A DNA stretch of 64,000 nucleotides from Eretmocerus hayati. Its lineage: Eukaryota; Arthropoda; Insecta; Hymenoptera; Aphelinidae. Below are positions 41,460-52,751 of this stretch, piece by piece. The translations under genes and the position numbers were made by a program. A model generated the notes under the pieces. The model saw only the letters and a list, made by a program, of their open reading frames with translations, searched no databases and was not told the origin of the DNA. Each line of letters opens with the position of its first letter. Within the stretch, counting starts at the first letter, position 1. The DNA lies in contig CM056744.1 in NCBI GenBank assembly GCA_029851415.1, forward strand, positions 66,954,172-67,018,171, given 5' to 3'.

Positions 41460-44400
41460 TGACTATATAATATAGAGAGATGTATATTTATTGAGAAATG
41501 TTCCATTCACTTTGATATTTGAGAAATACACCAATTGATCATTGAAAAAAGGTGGATTGTCAAGCAATAACTTGACGTTATACGAACTAATTGAGTAGTA
41601 GAATATTCCTTCACCGCTAGACACGCGAATAAAGATCGCATTCTTTCTCTGAGTCAATCAGAACAAAAGGAAGAAAAGGAAAATAATAGAAATTCTAGGT
41701 CCATTCCATCAGAATTGATCGGAACGAGAGGAACTGAGTACAAAACAAGTATTTAGAATAATCGAGAATGATACTATGATGAATGAATAGAGAATGAGCT
41801 AGTTCAGAACAGGATATAATTTTGACAAATTGATGAATGACCGAATGACCATATTCGTATTCTATTTAGAAACATATCAATAGAAATGACTGATGAATGA
41901 GAACATATTTTTGGTTTAAACTAACAATTGAACATTAACATTCTCCATAATGAAACGAACCAGCCCAAAGTACTTGATATTGAGAGAGGGTATTTGAACA
42001 AAATTACCAAATACTTATTTTATACCATAGAATCAGATATTAGGAAAGAAAAAATTGCAATAAGAAGGTTGTGTAGTTCATCCACTCGATAGCAAATTTC
42101 AGGTCAATTTTTGAATCTTGATTTACGCAAAACCTGAATTCATGACATAAAATGATTGGTCCACGGAAAGGAATTCCAATTTATTACATAAAATAATTTA
42201 TTAGTAGAGAAGAATTCAATTTAGGCTATCAAGCGAATTAAACTGTGAGAGAATGGGAAGGGTAATGAGAATTTGTTGATCACAACTTTTTGCAGCCAAT
42301 CGAAAGTTGGTTAAGTACACATAATATCTCACTTTAAGGTACAATAACTGAATACATCCCTTACGAAGAGAACTATTGATCAAAGTTTAGAATTCAGGGG
42401 AAATATCAAAGTCTATCCTCGTATCATTAGAGTCAACTATTCAAACTCATTATCTTTCCGAATAAGATAACCAATGAACAACGATGCACAATGGCCCAAA
42501 TTCACATTCGCAATCAAAGCAAAGATTTTAGTTGAGAATCAAACAGGCTCCAGATTTTTAATAGTAATTCTCTCCTAATTTGTTCACTTCTTGAAGAAAG
42601 TATTCATCCAGTTGATTTGAAAACTCAGAAAGATCTCAAGGAACTCATAATCAATCATTGATACCAAAACACTTGCCTAGTTTTTGATATTCTGGTGAGA
42701 GAGCTCCCATTTCGAAAGAAGAGAGAACTCAAACAATCCAAGCCGTTTCATATTCCCACCCCTTTAATAGTTTCTAGGCGGAAAGATCGCAACGAAGATT
42801 GATGAAAGATTCATCTCCCAAATCGGAGTGAGTCTATAATGAATATCTAGCAAAATCTAATTTTCCAATGATCAGACTCTCATCAAACATGATTGGGTGA
42901 GATTTATATTGCTCGCCTTTCACCTATTCATACAAACATTCGGTCTTGAAATACGATATGCACCCCCTATCTATTGATTCTCCATGGTCGATGAATGACC
43001 TTGATAGAGAATATTTATATTTATACAATTTGAATTAAACTGAAACTCCCCGGAAAATCTGAATTCAAATGCCGCAAAACGTGAACAAAACTAAGTGAAC
43101 GAGAGGATATGGAAAATCAATAAGTATCATATCAGAGAAAAATCTCAAGGATGATCGAGGATGACTAACATTATACTAGGAGTGAAATACAAGAGAGCTC
43201 AAAGACGAATCATTGAGAATTGATTCAGCGAGACACCTTTTAAGAAGAGCATCAAGGAATTTTTAATGGAAGCTTCAATTCGAGTGAACATTTCCCATAG
43301 ACCGCATGAATTTGTTGCCTGTAACGTTATTCAGTATAAATGAAGCGAAAGAAGATGGCGATTATCACGTGAAACAAGTGAGTAATATAATCAATAGAGG
43401 GAAAGATAAGGTATAATGAATCCTAGTAAGAATTTACTACCTAGAGATAAGATTAGGTCATAAATATTGACTTCTTTGGGGATAACTTCAGTCTATACTC
43501 TTGAGAGAGATCACACAATCATGAAAATAATGATATAATTCCAGATAGGTTGGAACGGCGACTACATCTTAATGTTAGAAATTATGGTAGGATGAGAATG
43601 AAAAATGAGCTACAAAATAGATTGTCCACATTACGAATACATTTATATCAATCGTGTAGAAAAACAACGTAATAGATATTATAGCTCCGTAGAATTGATC
43701 AGCAGAGCACAGCTTTTGTTTCCCGACGACCAAATGAAAATTCTCAAATTCATAGGGCACCGATGCTTTGAATGACCGCTAAGATGTAAGATCAATTAGG
43801 ACAATGTCATGAGCCTTTCCCCGAAATCATTTCATCGTATACTCTATTTCACTCACAGAACTTTGAAAAAACTCAATACAAATCTAAGATTCTCTTGAAT
43901 GAATTGAAGGCTTTCAATCATTATAAGTAGAAAATCAAACGATTCTAGATTACCGAAATATCCATATGACTTTCATTGGAATAGTGAAACAGTAAGTACA
44001 GCCTACATTTTAGTCTACAAGAACGGATCTCGCCAGTATCAGGTGTTTTTCAATACCGATAGAAATAATCTCTCTGAGTTAAAACTGACAAAGTGAGAGT
44101 TTTCATATACATAACAAACTATGGATGAATTCCACTTCACTTTCGAAAGTACTTTGATTTTTCCAAAATTCCGTCGGACGGAAAACCAAATCAAAATTAC
44201 GAGAATCGCATTCATATTCCATTCGAAGGCATCAGAATCTAGAGTAAGGATTCTATTGATGACCTTGCAAGATAATATAACAATAATTACTACTTGATCT
44301 CATAACCAAGTATGTAAACTTCGAATATAGATAGATGATAATGACGAAACAATGACCCTTATGTGTTATGCGTATTGAGAATTGAGAATATTTCTTCATG

Positions 44401-45174
44401 GAAATTCAAACAATCATATATGTTACCCACATTCAATCGCTTGCAGAATGAAACGATCAATACTTCAATCCCTCAAGATTTGACAGCACACCATTGAACA
44501 TTTACTCAAAGTACATCTTTCGATGAAAATATCCAAGGATTTTTGCAATCAACTCAAATTGGAAAAACGCGTCAACTTTTGTGATTCCGTCGATTGTAGA
44601 AAAACCAATAACGATTCAAAATTTAATGGAGTGAAAATTCAGCCCAATCAATTCAAGTGATACTGAAAACTTTGACGAAGTGATGATATATCTAAAATAA
44701 AAATATTCAGATGAATATGTTAAGCAGGTTTCGATAGACATCTAATCAACATACAGAGTTCAATTCAAGTGCAGCTCTGGTACAGTCATAACTCATTCTG
44801 AATTGAACTTTTATTATCAACTGATTGAAACAAATTGATCGATAGTCCCAAAATAGTTATTTGAAGAAATCACTCATACATTCGATAATTTAGTCATATC
44901 AGTAATTTTTCGGGTTGCTACTATGATGAGATTTCATGGCATTAAGTAAACCCACCTTAGCTTGAAGCTTCATTGTGACTTTACTGCACGAGGCTCAAAA
45001 TAATATGTCAAATGGGAATTTAGAGAAAACAAGTAGAATTGAATTCAAATACAAATTCAATGGAAAGGACGATACGCAAATTATCAACTGTGGAGTGTCA
45101 CCACTTTCAGAATCAAAATTCCATTCATCACATGAAGACGAGAAATTCTCGTATCCGAAAATTTTCCTGACCTT
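41460..45174 (+). other. Long AT-rich non-coding tail of element B
   Basis: 3.7 kb without a recognisable gene on either strand. The longest frames (41,463-41,657, 43,575-43,760 and 44,975-45,247) have no motif. An autonomous gypsy element would carry pol or env here. Confidence 0.6.
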
Positions 45175-45185
45175 AAGGGGGGAGA
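45175..45185 (+). other. Polypurine tract of element B
   Basis: AAGGGGGGAGA directly precedes the 3' LTR. It is the expected plus-strand priming site. Confidence 0.85.
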
Positions 45186-45589
45186 TGTCCTATGGACTCA
45201 TACTACATCCTATAGCTCTATGCATTAGCTTACTTGTATATCTATAACCTACTTGTATATCTAGAGGTATACTCCCCGAAACTGGGCGTACCCGCGCCAG
45301 TAGAGTTTTCCGTATTTGAGTGCGGAGTTAAAGAAGCGAGGAGAGAGGAAATAGAAAAGAGGGGCGCCGAAAAGCGTGTAGGAGAAAAGGGTCCCTTGGC
45401 TTTTCAGGAGGACGCTCGGGACTATGCCTGTTTAACACCTGTGTAATACAGTGCCTGTTGTGCCCTCAAGCTGGCCGGAGGCTCTGTCGGCCAGCATGTA
45501 GTTGTAATAAAGTATATTCACCGTTAATTTGGCTTACTCTTCCTGTCAATATCTTAGCTCCAGAGTTCAACCCCACCGAATAGGTGACA
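45186..45589 (+). repeat. 3' LTR of element B
   Basis: 404 bp, about 97 percent identical to 26,379-26,782. AATAAA lies at 45,506-45,511. Flanked on the right by GGTA. Confidence 0.93.
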
Positions 45590-45593
45590 GGTA

Positions 45594-46641
45594 TGCGTAC
45601 CAATAATTCTTCTGAGGTATAATTTTACACTTCTCACACCGGCCTCCCACAGACCACCGAGACGTGGGCCTGAAGGAGGTGAAAAGTGCCAATTGATTCC
45701 GTCGGCAGCCAGACGGGCGTGAAGTGACGGATCTTGGATGATCTTCTTGTAGTTCGATCGCAGTTCTCGATTTGCGCCTACAAGATTCTTACCATTGTCA
45801 CAATATATGTCGGACGGTAGTCCACGACGTGATACGAAACGATCGAAGTGTCCAGAAAGGCTGGGGTGAAATAGTCATTCACCAATTCCAGGTGAGTAGC
45901 ACGCGTCGAGAAGCAAACAAAATTCAAAATGTACGCCTTGTGTGATTTCGATCCTCGTCCAGGATGATTTCGGACGTAATAAGGTCCTGCGTAGTCGACT
46001 CCTGTATGAGTGAACGGACTCAAAGGAGTACGCCGAGCCTCGGGGAGGTTCGCCATCATCTGGTTCATGAGATTCCCACGATATCTGACGCAGATGACGC
46101 ACTTGTGGGAAAAGGATCGGACGAAGTTTCGTGCACCAAGAATCGAATATCATTGGCGCAGCACAGTGAGTGCCAGATTCTCGCCCGGGTGCAACAAATT
46201 CAGGTGCAACTGAGCAATGATCAGCTCGGTAACACGATGAGGGGGGAGGATCGTAAGATATTTTTGCGAAAAGGGGAGCCTAGAGTGCTTCAATCGGCCT
46301 CCAACTCGGAGGATGCCATCTTGATCGATAGAAGGGGTGACTTTGATAAGTTTCGATGATCTTGGAAGTTCTGACTTCTGACTCAAAGTCTCAATTTCTG
46401 AACGAAACGTCCGAATTTGGACATACTTGATCCAAAAGTCGCTAGCTTTCCGAATGTCATCAGCTGTGAGGGGAGAATACTTATAAGCTAGATTTTCCCG
46501 AGGTCGTTGAGGTCTCCTTATTTTCAATGTTTGGACGAATTTCATCACAAGTGAGGTTATTCGAAGTAGACGAGCCCAAGAGTTCGTTGACGTGAGTAAC
46601 TCCCACTCTTCCATGGGCTGTGAATGATGCGTGCAACTCAC
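45594..46641 (-). pseudogene. Integrase of BEL1, part before the nested insertion
   Basis: 46,641-46,150 has the linker and the zinc-binding histidine half (VGGRLKHSRLPF, LHLNLLHPGEN). After an in-frame TGA (46,150) the cysteine half follows (HKCVICVRY). The frame to 45,778 gives GVDYAGPYYV with the first catalytic D and STRATHLELV. A shift near 45,860 precedes the second D block (IYCDNGKNLVGA). The third block has GGLWEAGVRSVK. The coding sequence is then cut at 45,593 by element B and resumes at 26,378 in the same frame when one GGTA copy is ignored. Confidence 0.88.
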
Positions 46642-47106
46642 TCTTCGTTTTTCTTCGTCAACTTCGGGTATGGTGGTATCACAATTCCAATTTCCTTCGG
46701 GCGCATAGACTCATTGTGGGCCATTCCACCACATTTGAGTGTTGACCAGATCGGTCGTAGAAAGACCGAAGGCTGCTAGATGCGCAGGGTTTGTCTCAGG
46801 AGGGAGTAACCTCCACCTGAGCTTTGGGCAACGAAGTATTGATTTTGGACCCTCGATTTGATACAAATTGTTTCCATGTTGAGGGGTCTTGTTTGAGCCA
46901 ACCTCAAGCGGTCACAGAAGTCATCCAACAGAAGACGTCCCCACGTTTGAAAGCATCGCCTTTTAAAGAATCCGTGACATGTTTTAGCAGCCGCACGAGT
47001 AGCAACGCTGCCAACAAATTGAGGCGGGAAGATGTTGTCTCCTTGAGTGGGGCAACCTTGGTCTTAGCCATCAACAGGTTGATCACTATTTGGTCGGCCG
47101 CTGTGA
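46642..47106 (-). pseudogene. RNase H region of BEL1
   Basis: Frames change here. 47,116-46,904 encodes AKTKVAPLK and LLAALLLVRLL, typical of the start of BEL RNase H. Shifted frames then give a W-T-D-S-S-V-A-L block and the domain end with WWNGP-like residues near 46,720. Broken by at least two shifts and a stop. Confidence 0.7.
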
Positions 47107-48662
47107 CTATGCGCAAATACGCAACAACTGAACAGGCCTGGGAGGTCGCATCTGCAAATCCATGGTGTTGAATTCAGATTGTATTCGGACGAAATTGGGT
47201 CCAGCGAGGGATTGATACTCTCTCCAACATAGGAAGTTGAGATTCAAATAGCCGCCACTGGCTGCTAATATTCTCGGGGAGGGTGTCTGGTCCCAGCCAA
47301 TTTTGAGTGGCCAAAGGGACTGCATGAGTCTTTTTGCACAAACAATAGTGGGTGCTAGCCAACCAAACGGGTCAAAAAGTTTACCGACCGATGAGAATAT
47401 CGTTCGTTTGGTGACCTTTGTCACAGGTGAGACAGTGACTTTGAATTTGAAAATATCTTGGGCTGGTGACCAAGAAATACCAAGGACTTTCATATCAGTC
47501 TCCGGCTGACTCGCTATATCAACAGCTACGCCATGATCATCGGTCGAAAGACCTGATAATAGCTCGGGGGAATTGCCTGCCCACTTGCGAAGGGTAAGCT
47601 GAGCAGCAGCAGTGAGGTCGATCAGCTGATCACGGATAGCGATATCTTCATTGGGGTTATCAGCGCTCATGGATGAATCATCGACGAATGTATCATTTTG
47701 CAAGACTGGAGCTGCAAGGGGGTAGTTGGGACCTTCATCTGTAGCCAGTTGTGCTAAGACTCTCAAAACTAGATAAGGAAAACAAGCTAGTCCATACACA
47801 ACAGTTATGAGGATGTAAACAAGCAATTTCTCCTCAGGGGAATTTCTCCGAAAAATAGCTGGACATGTCGATCGTCCGGGTGGACAAGAATTTGCCGAAA
47901 CATTTTCGCAATGTCGGCACACATTACGAACTTATGCTGTCCCCAGCGTAAGATGATGGAGGTTATGTCCTTTTGTAATTTATGACCGGGATGAAGAATT
48001 TTATTCAATGAGAGTCCGTTTCTAGTAGGGGATGAATCGTTAAACACAACGCGTAGAGCAGTAGTGAGGCTAACTGCTCGAAGCACGGGATGATGGGGGA
48101 TGAAATGAAGCGAAGGATCGCCTACTTGATCGAGGGGTAATTTTACCATATGACCTAAACTCTCATATATTTCTAAAAAATCGGCATAAGGAATCATCAG
48201 CTCTGGATTTTTGATAAGGCGTTTTTCCAGCCGCTGGAAACTTTTGAGCGCCTGAGTGCGCGAGTCGCCGAGAGAGCTGGGTGGCTGCTTCAATGGCAGT
48301 CGAACCATGTATCGGCCGTCTGGTAACCGGGTATGTGTCGACTGGAAATGAGATTCACAGTCGAGCTCTTCTGGGGTGAGCTGGATTGGGGCACGGATGC
48401 GTTCGGCGTCCAAAAAGCTCGAAATTTCCTGATGCTCTACGGTAGCAGTATGGTGGGTATGCACCAGGGTTTGGGGTGATTTGACCTGAGGACGTGGTCT
48501 AGTGAGGATATATCCGAAGATAGTTTCTTGGGCGACCGGTTCATTAGCTCGTCCGTGACAAGTTTTTCCAAGCAAAATGCTCGTGAAATCGTCAGCACCG
48601 ATCAGTACTTCGATCTTGTGCGACTTTGAGGGGTTGGGGTCCGCTAAATCAAGCTTCTGCAA
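47107..48662 (-). pseudogene. Reverse transcriptase of BEL1
   Basis: First frame 48,662-47,805: post-protease linker (IEVLIGADDF), then RT fingers (LRVVFNDSSPTRNGLSLNKI) and the palm A block (KFVMCADIAKMFRQILVHPDD). Second frame 47,922-47,107, shifted near 47,860: the catalytic F-V-D-D block (NDTFVDDSSMSAD), then LRKWAGNSPELL and KLFDPFGWLAP, the conserved RT end of BEL/Pao. The two catalytic aspartates of F-V-D-D and the A-block aspartate are kept, so the damage is mainly the frameshift. Confidence 0.88.
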
Positions 48663-49085
48663 TTAAGGGGAGAAGTCACGGATATTGAATTCTGGGGGGT
48701 TATGAGCTGTAATCCGAGACAGCACCATCGCTTGGATCGAGATTCGCTTATCACACGAGGCAGTACGACTAATTTCGAACGACGTCACGTGCGAGGCGCT
48801 ACATGAATGCTCGCCACCAAGACCAGCAATCGATGAATCGCATCGAGTTTCCCGTAATTTCATCGTCTGAACTAAATATTCAGACACATAGGATCGCTCC
48901 GAACACGGGTCAATTAACGCGCGAGTGCTAACAAAATTTCCATCAGGCGATATTACAATCATACGCGCTGTCGCAAGGAGGATTTAGCATTTTTGCTCTG
49001 TCACATGAGCGCTAGAAGTATGAGTATTTGTTAGATCACTATTGTTCACCGCTGTATCATCACAAGGATCGGCCGAATTGCCAGA
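48663..49085 (-). pseudogene. Aspartic protease region of BEL1 (DUF1758-type)
   Basis: Same frame as the knuckles, with stops at 49,086, near 48,984 and at 48,663. The segment FVSTRALIDPCSERSYVSEYL corresponds to the protease active-site region of BEL/Pao elements. There D-P-C stands where D-S/T-G is expected, so the active site looks altered. Following residues (IAGLGGEHS, ISIQAMVLSRI) fit the protease fold. Confidence 0.75.
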
Positions 49086-49361
49086 TCAAATCACTGGGTT
49101 TTTAGGGGTTTTAGCACTTTTTGCCGCAGGAGCTTTCAAATCACTTTTCGGTGGTTCCTTATGGAGAAATTCATGGTGACGCCCATTACAAATTTTACAA
49201 TTATGTAAATTTTTGCAATCTTTGATTCCATGACCCTGTGCTGAGCAATTAAAACATTGAGAGTCTTTAGAAATGAATCGCTCACGTTCGTCGATGGTCA
49301 AACTTTTGAATTTCGGGCAACTGTAAATTTTATGTCTGCCCTGGCAAACGGGGCACGTAAC
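49086..49361 (-). pseudogene. Gag zinc knuckles of BEL1
   Basis: Immediately after the Gag stop and in frame: CPVCQGRHKIYSC, CFNCSAQGHGIKDC and CKICNGRHHEFLH. This is the triple zinc-binding set usual at the end of BEL/Pao Gag, also seen in BEL3. A TGA at 49,086 closes the segment. It has no start of its own; the first internal ATG lies inside the second motif region. Confidence 0.85.
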
Positions 49362-50378
49362 CTAATTACTTCCCACATGAGTGCTAGATTGGCTAGGCTT
49401 AGATCTAATTGGAGTACTCGTCCGCATAGTGGGTCTAGTCGACTGTTGACTAGTGGATTTTTTGACTTCAGACATATTTTCCATCGTCCGGATTCTTGTA
49501 TCTAGGGATGATTTAAATTTGTTATAAGGTGGATAAACTAAAATTTCACATGTATATTTTTCCCAACTCTGACGAGAAACTTTATCTAATTTCGAAACTA
49601 GAATAAAAACATTCAAATCACTCCACGAGTCAACTGGTCGCACGAGATCACGCAACGCATTCAATGCAGAATTGGATTCATCACGCAGGGATTCCGAAGG
49701 ATTCAAGTAATTGGACGTAATATCGGGAATATTCATGAAAGATTTGAGATGAAAGTGGATTTGGGTACGCTTATTCTCGTACCTATCAATTAAAGTTTGA
49801 CAGGACGACGCAGAATTGATATTTCTTATCGAAACGTTGGAAAGGATTCTACTGGCGTCACCAATGAGCGCGGCTTTTAAATATCGCAAACGATCAGCAT
49901 CGAATAAATGGGGATGTGAAATAATAGTGGATGAAAAAATGTCTTTAAATGAAACCCACTCAGCAGGATTTCCATCGAAGGTTAGCATCGGCAACTCTGG
50001 AAGCTGGAACCCCACGCTTGGCTGCACTTGAGCTGGCGCTGGGGCGCGACGATGAGTTCCGGCAGCAATCGCAGACGTCTCGGCTTCCTGCAGCCTCTCG
50101 AGGATAAAGTCTCTGGCTTGATCATAAGCCACTTCGACTACCGTGATATTTTTATTCACGAAGTAGTCGTGCTGCAGGTCCTCGGGACTGGCTTCAGCAT
50201 ACAGCTCTGCGTGCAAGTTCCGGCACGTATTCCATTCTTCGTCCAGTTTGGACAATTTTCCCTTGAACAGCTGCTGAGAGAGATGTGCGTGTTCCTGCAC
50301 TTGGTCGAGGGTGTTAACTATCGACCCAGTAATGATGTCTTGTTTCGCAAAGAGCTTGAGGTACTCTTTACTCGACAT
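49362..50378 (-). CDS. gag: Gag of BEL1 (DUF1759-type)
   Basis: ATG at 50,378 gives 338 residues. The N-terminal ~100 residues are helical and charged. A short A/P-rich hinge is followed by the DUF1759 region from residue ~125 (LPMLTFDGNPAEWVSFKDIF, then LRYLKAALIGDASRIL, then RYENKRTQIHFHL). The frame ends at a TAG (49,362-49,364) placed just before the zinc-knuckle segment, which continues in the same frame. This probably marks a nonsense mutation that trims the RNA-binding end, although a programmed stop is conceivable. Same family as the Gag of BEL2, but only distantly similar. Confidence 0.87.
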   Translation of the reverse strand: MSSKEYLKLFAKQDIITGSIVNTLDQVQEHAHLSQQLFKGKLSKLDEEWNTCRNLHAELYAEASPEDLQHDYFVNKNITVVEVAYDQARDFILERLQEAETSAIAAGTHRRAPAPAQVQPSVGFQLPELPMLTFDGNPAEWVSFKDIFSSTIISHPHLFDADRLRYLKAALIGDASRILSNVSIRNINSASSCQTLIDRYENKRTQIHFHLKSFMNIPDITSNYLNPSESLRDESNSALNALRDLVRPVDSWSDLNVFILVSKLDKVSRQSWEKYTCEILVYPPYNKFKSSLDTRIRTMENMSEVKKSTSQQSTRPTMRTSTPIRSKPSQSSTHVGSN

Positions 50379-51268
50379 CTTGAGGTTGATTCTGGGTGGA
50401 ATCCACAAAAATCGGTGATATCGTACAATTTACGTACAATTTTTGAGGTGCGCTCAGGCTCGCAAGTGTGGCAAGAGCGGGTGAAACAATTAGCGCGAGC
50501 CAATAAACAGCTGAGCTCGGGAGATAATCGCTCTGGAATTGCGATCGAATCACAAGTTGCAAGTCCGGGCAGAAGTTCGAGCTCACAAGATGAGGCGGGG
50601 TCGAGCGGTGAGTAACACGCTCATACAAGTAAAGCATGGCACACATTACCAGCTTTGCGAAAATTCGAGCGCGAGAGAGAGTGACTCGAGAGAGTGAGTG
50701 AGACAGCTCATACAGTGTACAGTGCACTACTCGAACATATGGCCTGAGCGGACGATGTCCAATCGGCCGAGGTAGGGGTACTCAGCGAGAGAGAGACAAT
50801 GAAGTGAGGTGCGTGGCGCGGCAAGAAGGGCCTGCTTGCACGCGTCAACGGCTGTTCGGACAGCACATCAGGTGATTAACTGCTCTACACAATCAAAGCT
50901 CACAAGGACTAGAATGACGTCACGTGTGGCGCTATGAAAATTTGACCAACTTGGCCGTTCAGCGGTGGGAGAGAGATAGAAGATCTCTCCCGTAGATGAT
51001 CCCCACGTGTAGCTGTAAGCTTACACAGGGTTTATCGAGGTCGCGCGACGATGCGGTTTTAACTTGCACGCGAGGGTGATGCAGTCACTTTTCATACAAT
51101 GCTCGTACGTCGCTCAGCTCGTTGATGATGAGCAAAGAGCGAGGGGAAAGGCACCAAAATTTGGCGCGATTGCCGCGCGAGAAATCGTGAGAATCGATTT
51201 TCAACTTACTGCGAGTGACTGAATTTCACCATGAGATCGGTGAAAATCTGCTCCTGTCGGCTCCTCAT
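50379..51268 (-). other. 5' leader of BEL1
   Basis: About 890 bp between primer site and Gag ATG. No coding motif seen. A frame is open into the leader as far as 50,408 without an ATG. Confidence 0.55.
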
Positions 51269-51284
51269 CCGGCTCGAAGGACTA
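51269..51284 (-). other. Primer-binding site of BEL1 (tRNA-Tyr type)
   Basis: On the minus strand just after the LTR: TAGTCCTTCGAGCCGG. Except for one base (TAG for TGG) it is the complement of a tyrosine tRNA 3' end. The substitution removes the match to the CCA end. Confidence 0.78.
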
Positions 51285-51285
51285 A

Positions 51286-51775
51286 TGTTCGGGAGCTGAG
51301 GTGCTCCCCTTGGGGTTGAAACACGGGGATGAGAAGTCTGGAGCAGGGTTGGTGATCCAAGCCAGTGCTTTGTAGATTTCGTGTAACTCCACAGAAAATC
51401 ACATTTATTCACTAAAGCTTACGATCTAAATACACAGTTTGTCACTCGCGTTCAGTGCACCAAATCACTCGTGCGAGAGTGTACTTTTCTCACAATCCGC
51501 GGGCACACACAAAAGGTACTGTGGTCGAGATGATCGGCCGATAGTCGATTATATGTATATGTAATGAGCGATCGTCGCGTGTACGGGGTAAAGAAAGATC
51601 CGCCGTGGGCCTTGGTCAAGGCTGAACTGATTTGGAGCTTTTGCGTGCTCTAGAGAAGAGGTAAGGCACACGCACGGCTATTGTAGTATTGGTGACATCG
51701 AACTCAATATAATACAACTATTTCGGGGACAAACGGCGAGCGCATCTCGCTGTACAAATACTCGAATCCTAAACA
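51286..51775 (-). repeat. 5' LTR of BEL1
   Basis: 490 bp, partner of 25,234-25,724. The right flank GCGTT (51,776-51,780) repeats the left flank of the other LTR. Confidence 0.92.
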
Positions 51776-51780
51776 GCGTT

Positions 51781-52440
51781 CAACCGGAATGAAACTAGTG
51801 TTACTCGTGGTGTATCAACGCCGTTTTCGGTGGTGTACACTTGCTGTTATCAACGGACGGACTTCTAAATACCGAAACATAGTAGGTAATAGTACCAGGA
51901 AACCATATCCACTTCTTTACGCTCAGACTCTGCCGCGTTTGAGAGTGCCATCTGTTCGAATAGGGACAATTGACAATTCTATATAGACGAAATCGTCTCG
52001 GAATGTTCTATCAAATCTTTCGAATGGCTCAGGGACATTCCGGATTGGTATAAAAATGACTAGGATCGTATTAAACTGTAGGTCCGGTGGAGAGGTAAAG
52101 TTCGCCCTCCGCACACTTCGCCTCAATGAAGAAAGAAGTGTCGGAGATGGATCTCTCGTCTCCACTATAGGGAATCCAGCCCGCGCACAGGAGCTCTGAG
52201 CACCTTCTGCAGGAGTACCTGGTACATTCCTGGTATCCGTCATGTGAAAATCAACCTGGTATTGAAATCAGAATCAGAATACATATGGATGAAAGATTTA
52301 AATAGTTGTCCAAAGCTGTTTACAAATTACAGAGCCCATTTCCAGAGATTTTCGAAAACTTGAAGAAACACTTGTTCACGAATGATTACAGCATTGTTAC
52401 AAATTATATCTCGAAACCTTTTCTGCGTGGATAATCAACT
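51781..52440. other. Unassigned DNA right of BEL1
   Basis: No known protein. The frame at 51,923-52,243 (minus) has no motif that I recognise. Confidence 0.35.
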
Positions 52441-52749
52441 GCGTGAATGATCAAAATATTCTCCCAATGACGTTTCCAAAGAGAGCACGTTCAGAGGAGT
52501 TTCTCAAAATTCGAGCAAACACATGCATGGATGGAACATTACACAATTTTTATGAGTGTCTCTTACGAATCTTCGACCTTTTAGAAAATCATCGGTATAA
52601 AAAATTATATTATGCATCAAATGCGGCCAACAAGTGACAGGTCAAATTTTGAAATCTTTTCCACAATTTCACATACACGAGTTTGAAAGATTCCATAATT
52701 TTTACATATGTTCATTAGAAATCTTCGGGCACATTTGTATACCTATGCA
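52441..52749. repeat. Decayed short tandem repeat, left of the CACTG element
   Basis: The segment ACATATGTTCATTAGAAATC then TTCGGGCACATTTG resembles the ~87-bp units at 56,966-57,370 (ACAAATGCTCCTTAGAAATC, TTCAAGCACAT). A further unit continues right of the element at 53,650. The element thus split an older array. Confidence 0.5.
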
Positions 52750-52751
52750 TA

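Larger units (their letters stand above)
26379..45589 (+). mobile_element. Element B: 19.2-kb gag-only LTR element nested in BEL1
   Basis: 404-bp LTRs at both ends (TGTCCTATGG...GGTGACA), GGTA duplication, tRNA-Arg-type primer site and a purine tract next to the 3' LTR define a complete element. The LTRs differ at about 11 of 404 positions by eye, so it is younger than BEL1. Inside are two Gag-position ORFs, a ~9-kb palindrome and ~6 kb of non-coding DNA. No protease, RT or integrase is found on either strand. Without the palindrome the element is about 10.2 kb. It fits the class of gag-only or large non-autonomous LTR elements that move with enzymes from a partner. Confidence 0.9.
25234..51775 (-). 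mobile_element. BEL1: BEL/Pao retrotransposon containing nested element B
   Basis: LTRs at 25,234-25,724 and 51,286-51,775 start TGTTCGGGAG and end A(A)CA. They are flanked by GCGTT on both sides. Read on the minus strand: 5' LTR, tRNA-Tyr-type primer site, Gag, zinc knuckles, protease, RT, RNase H, integrase, DUF5641, 3' LTR. Without the inserted element B (19,211 bp plus a 4-bp duplication) BEL1 is about 7.3 kb, a normal size. The LTRs differ at roughly 5 percent of positions by eye. The coding region carries several stops and shifts, so it is dead. Confidence 0.92.
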
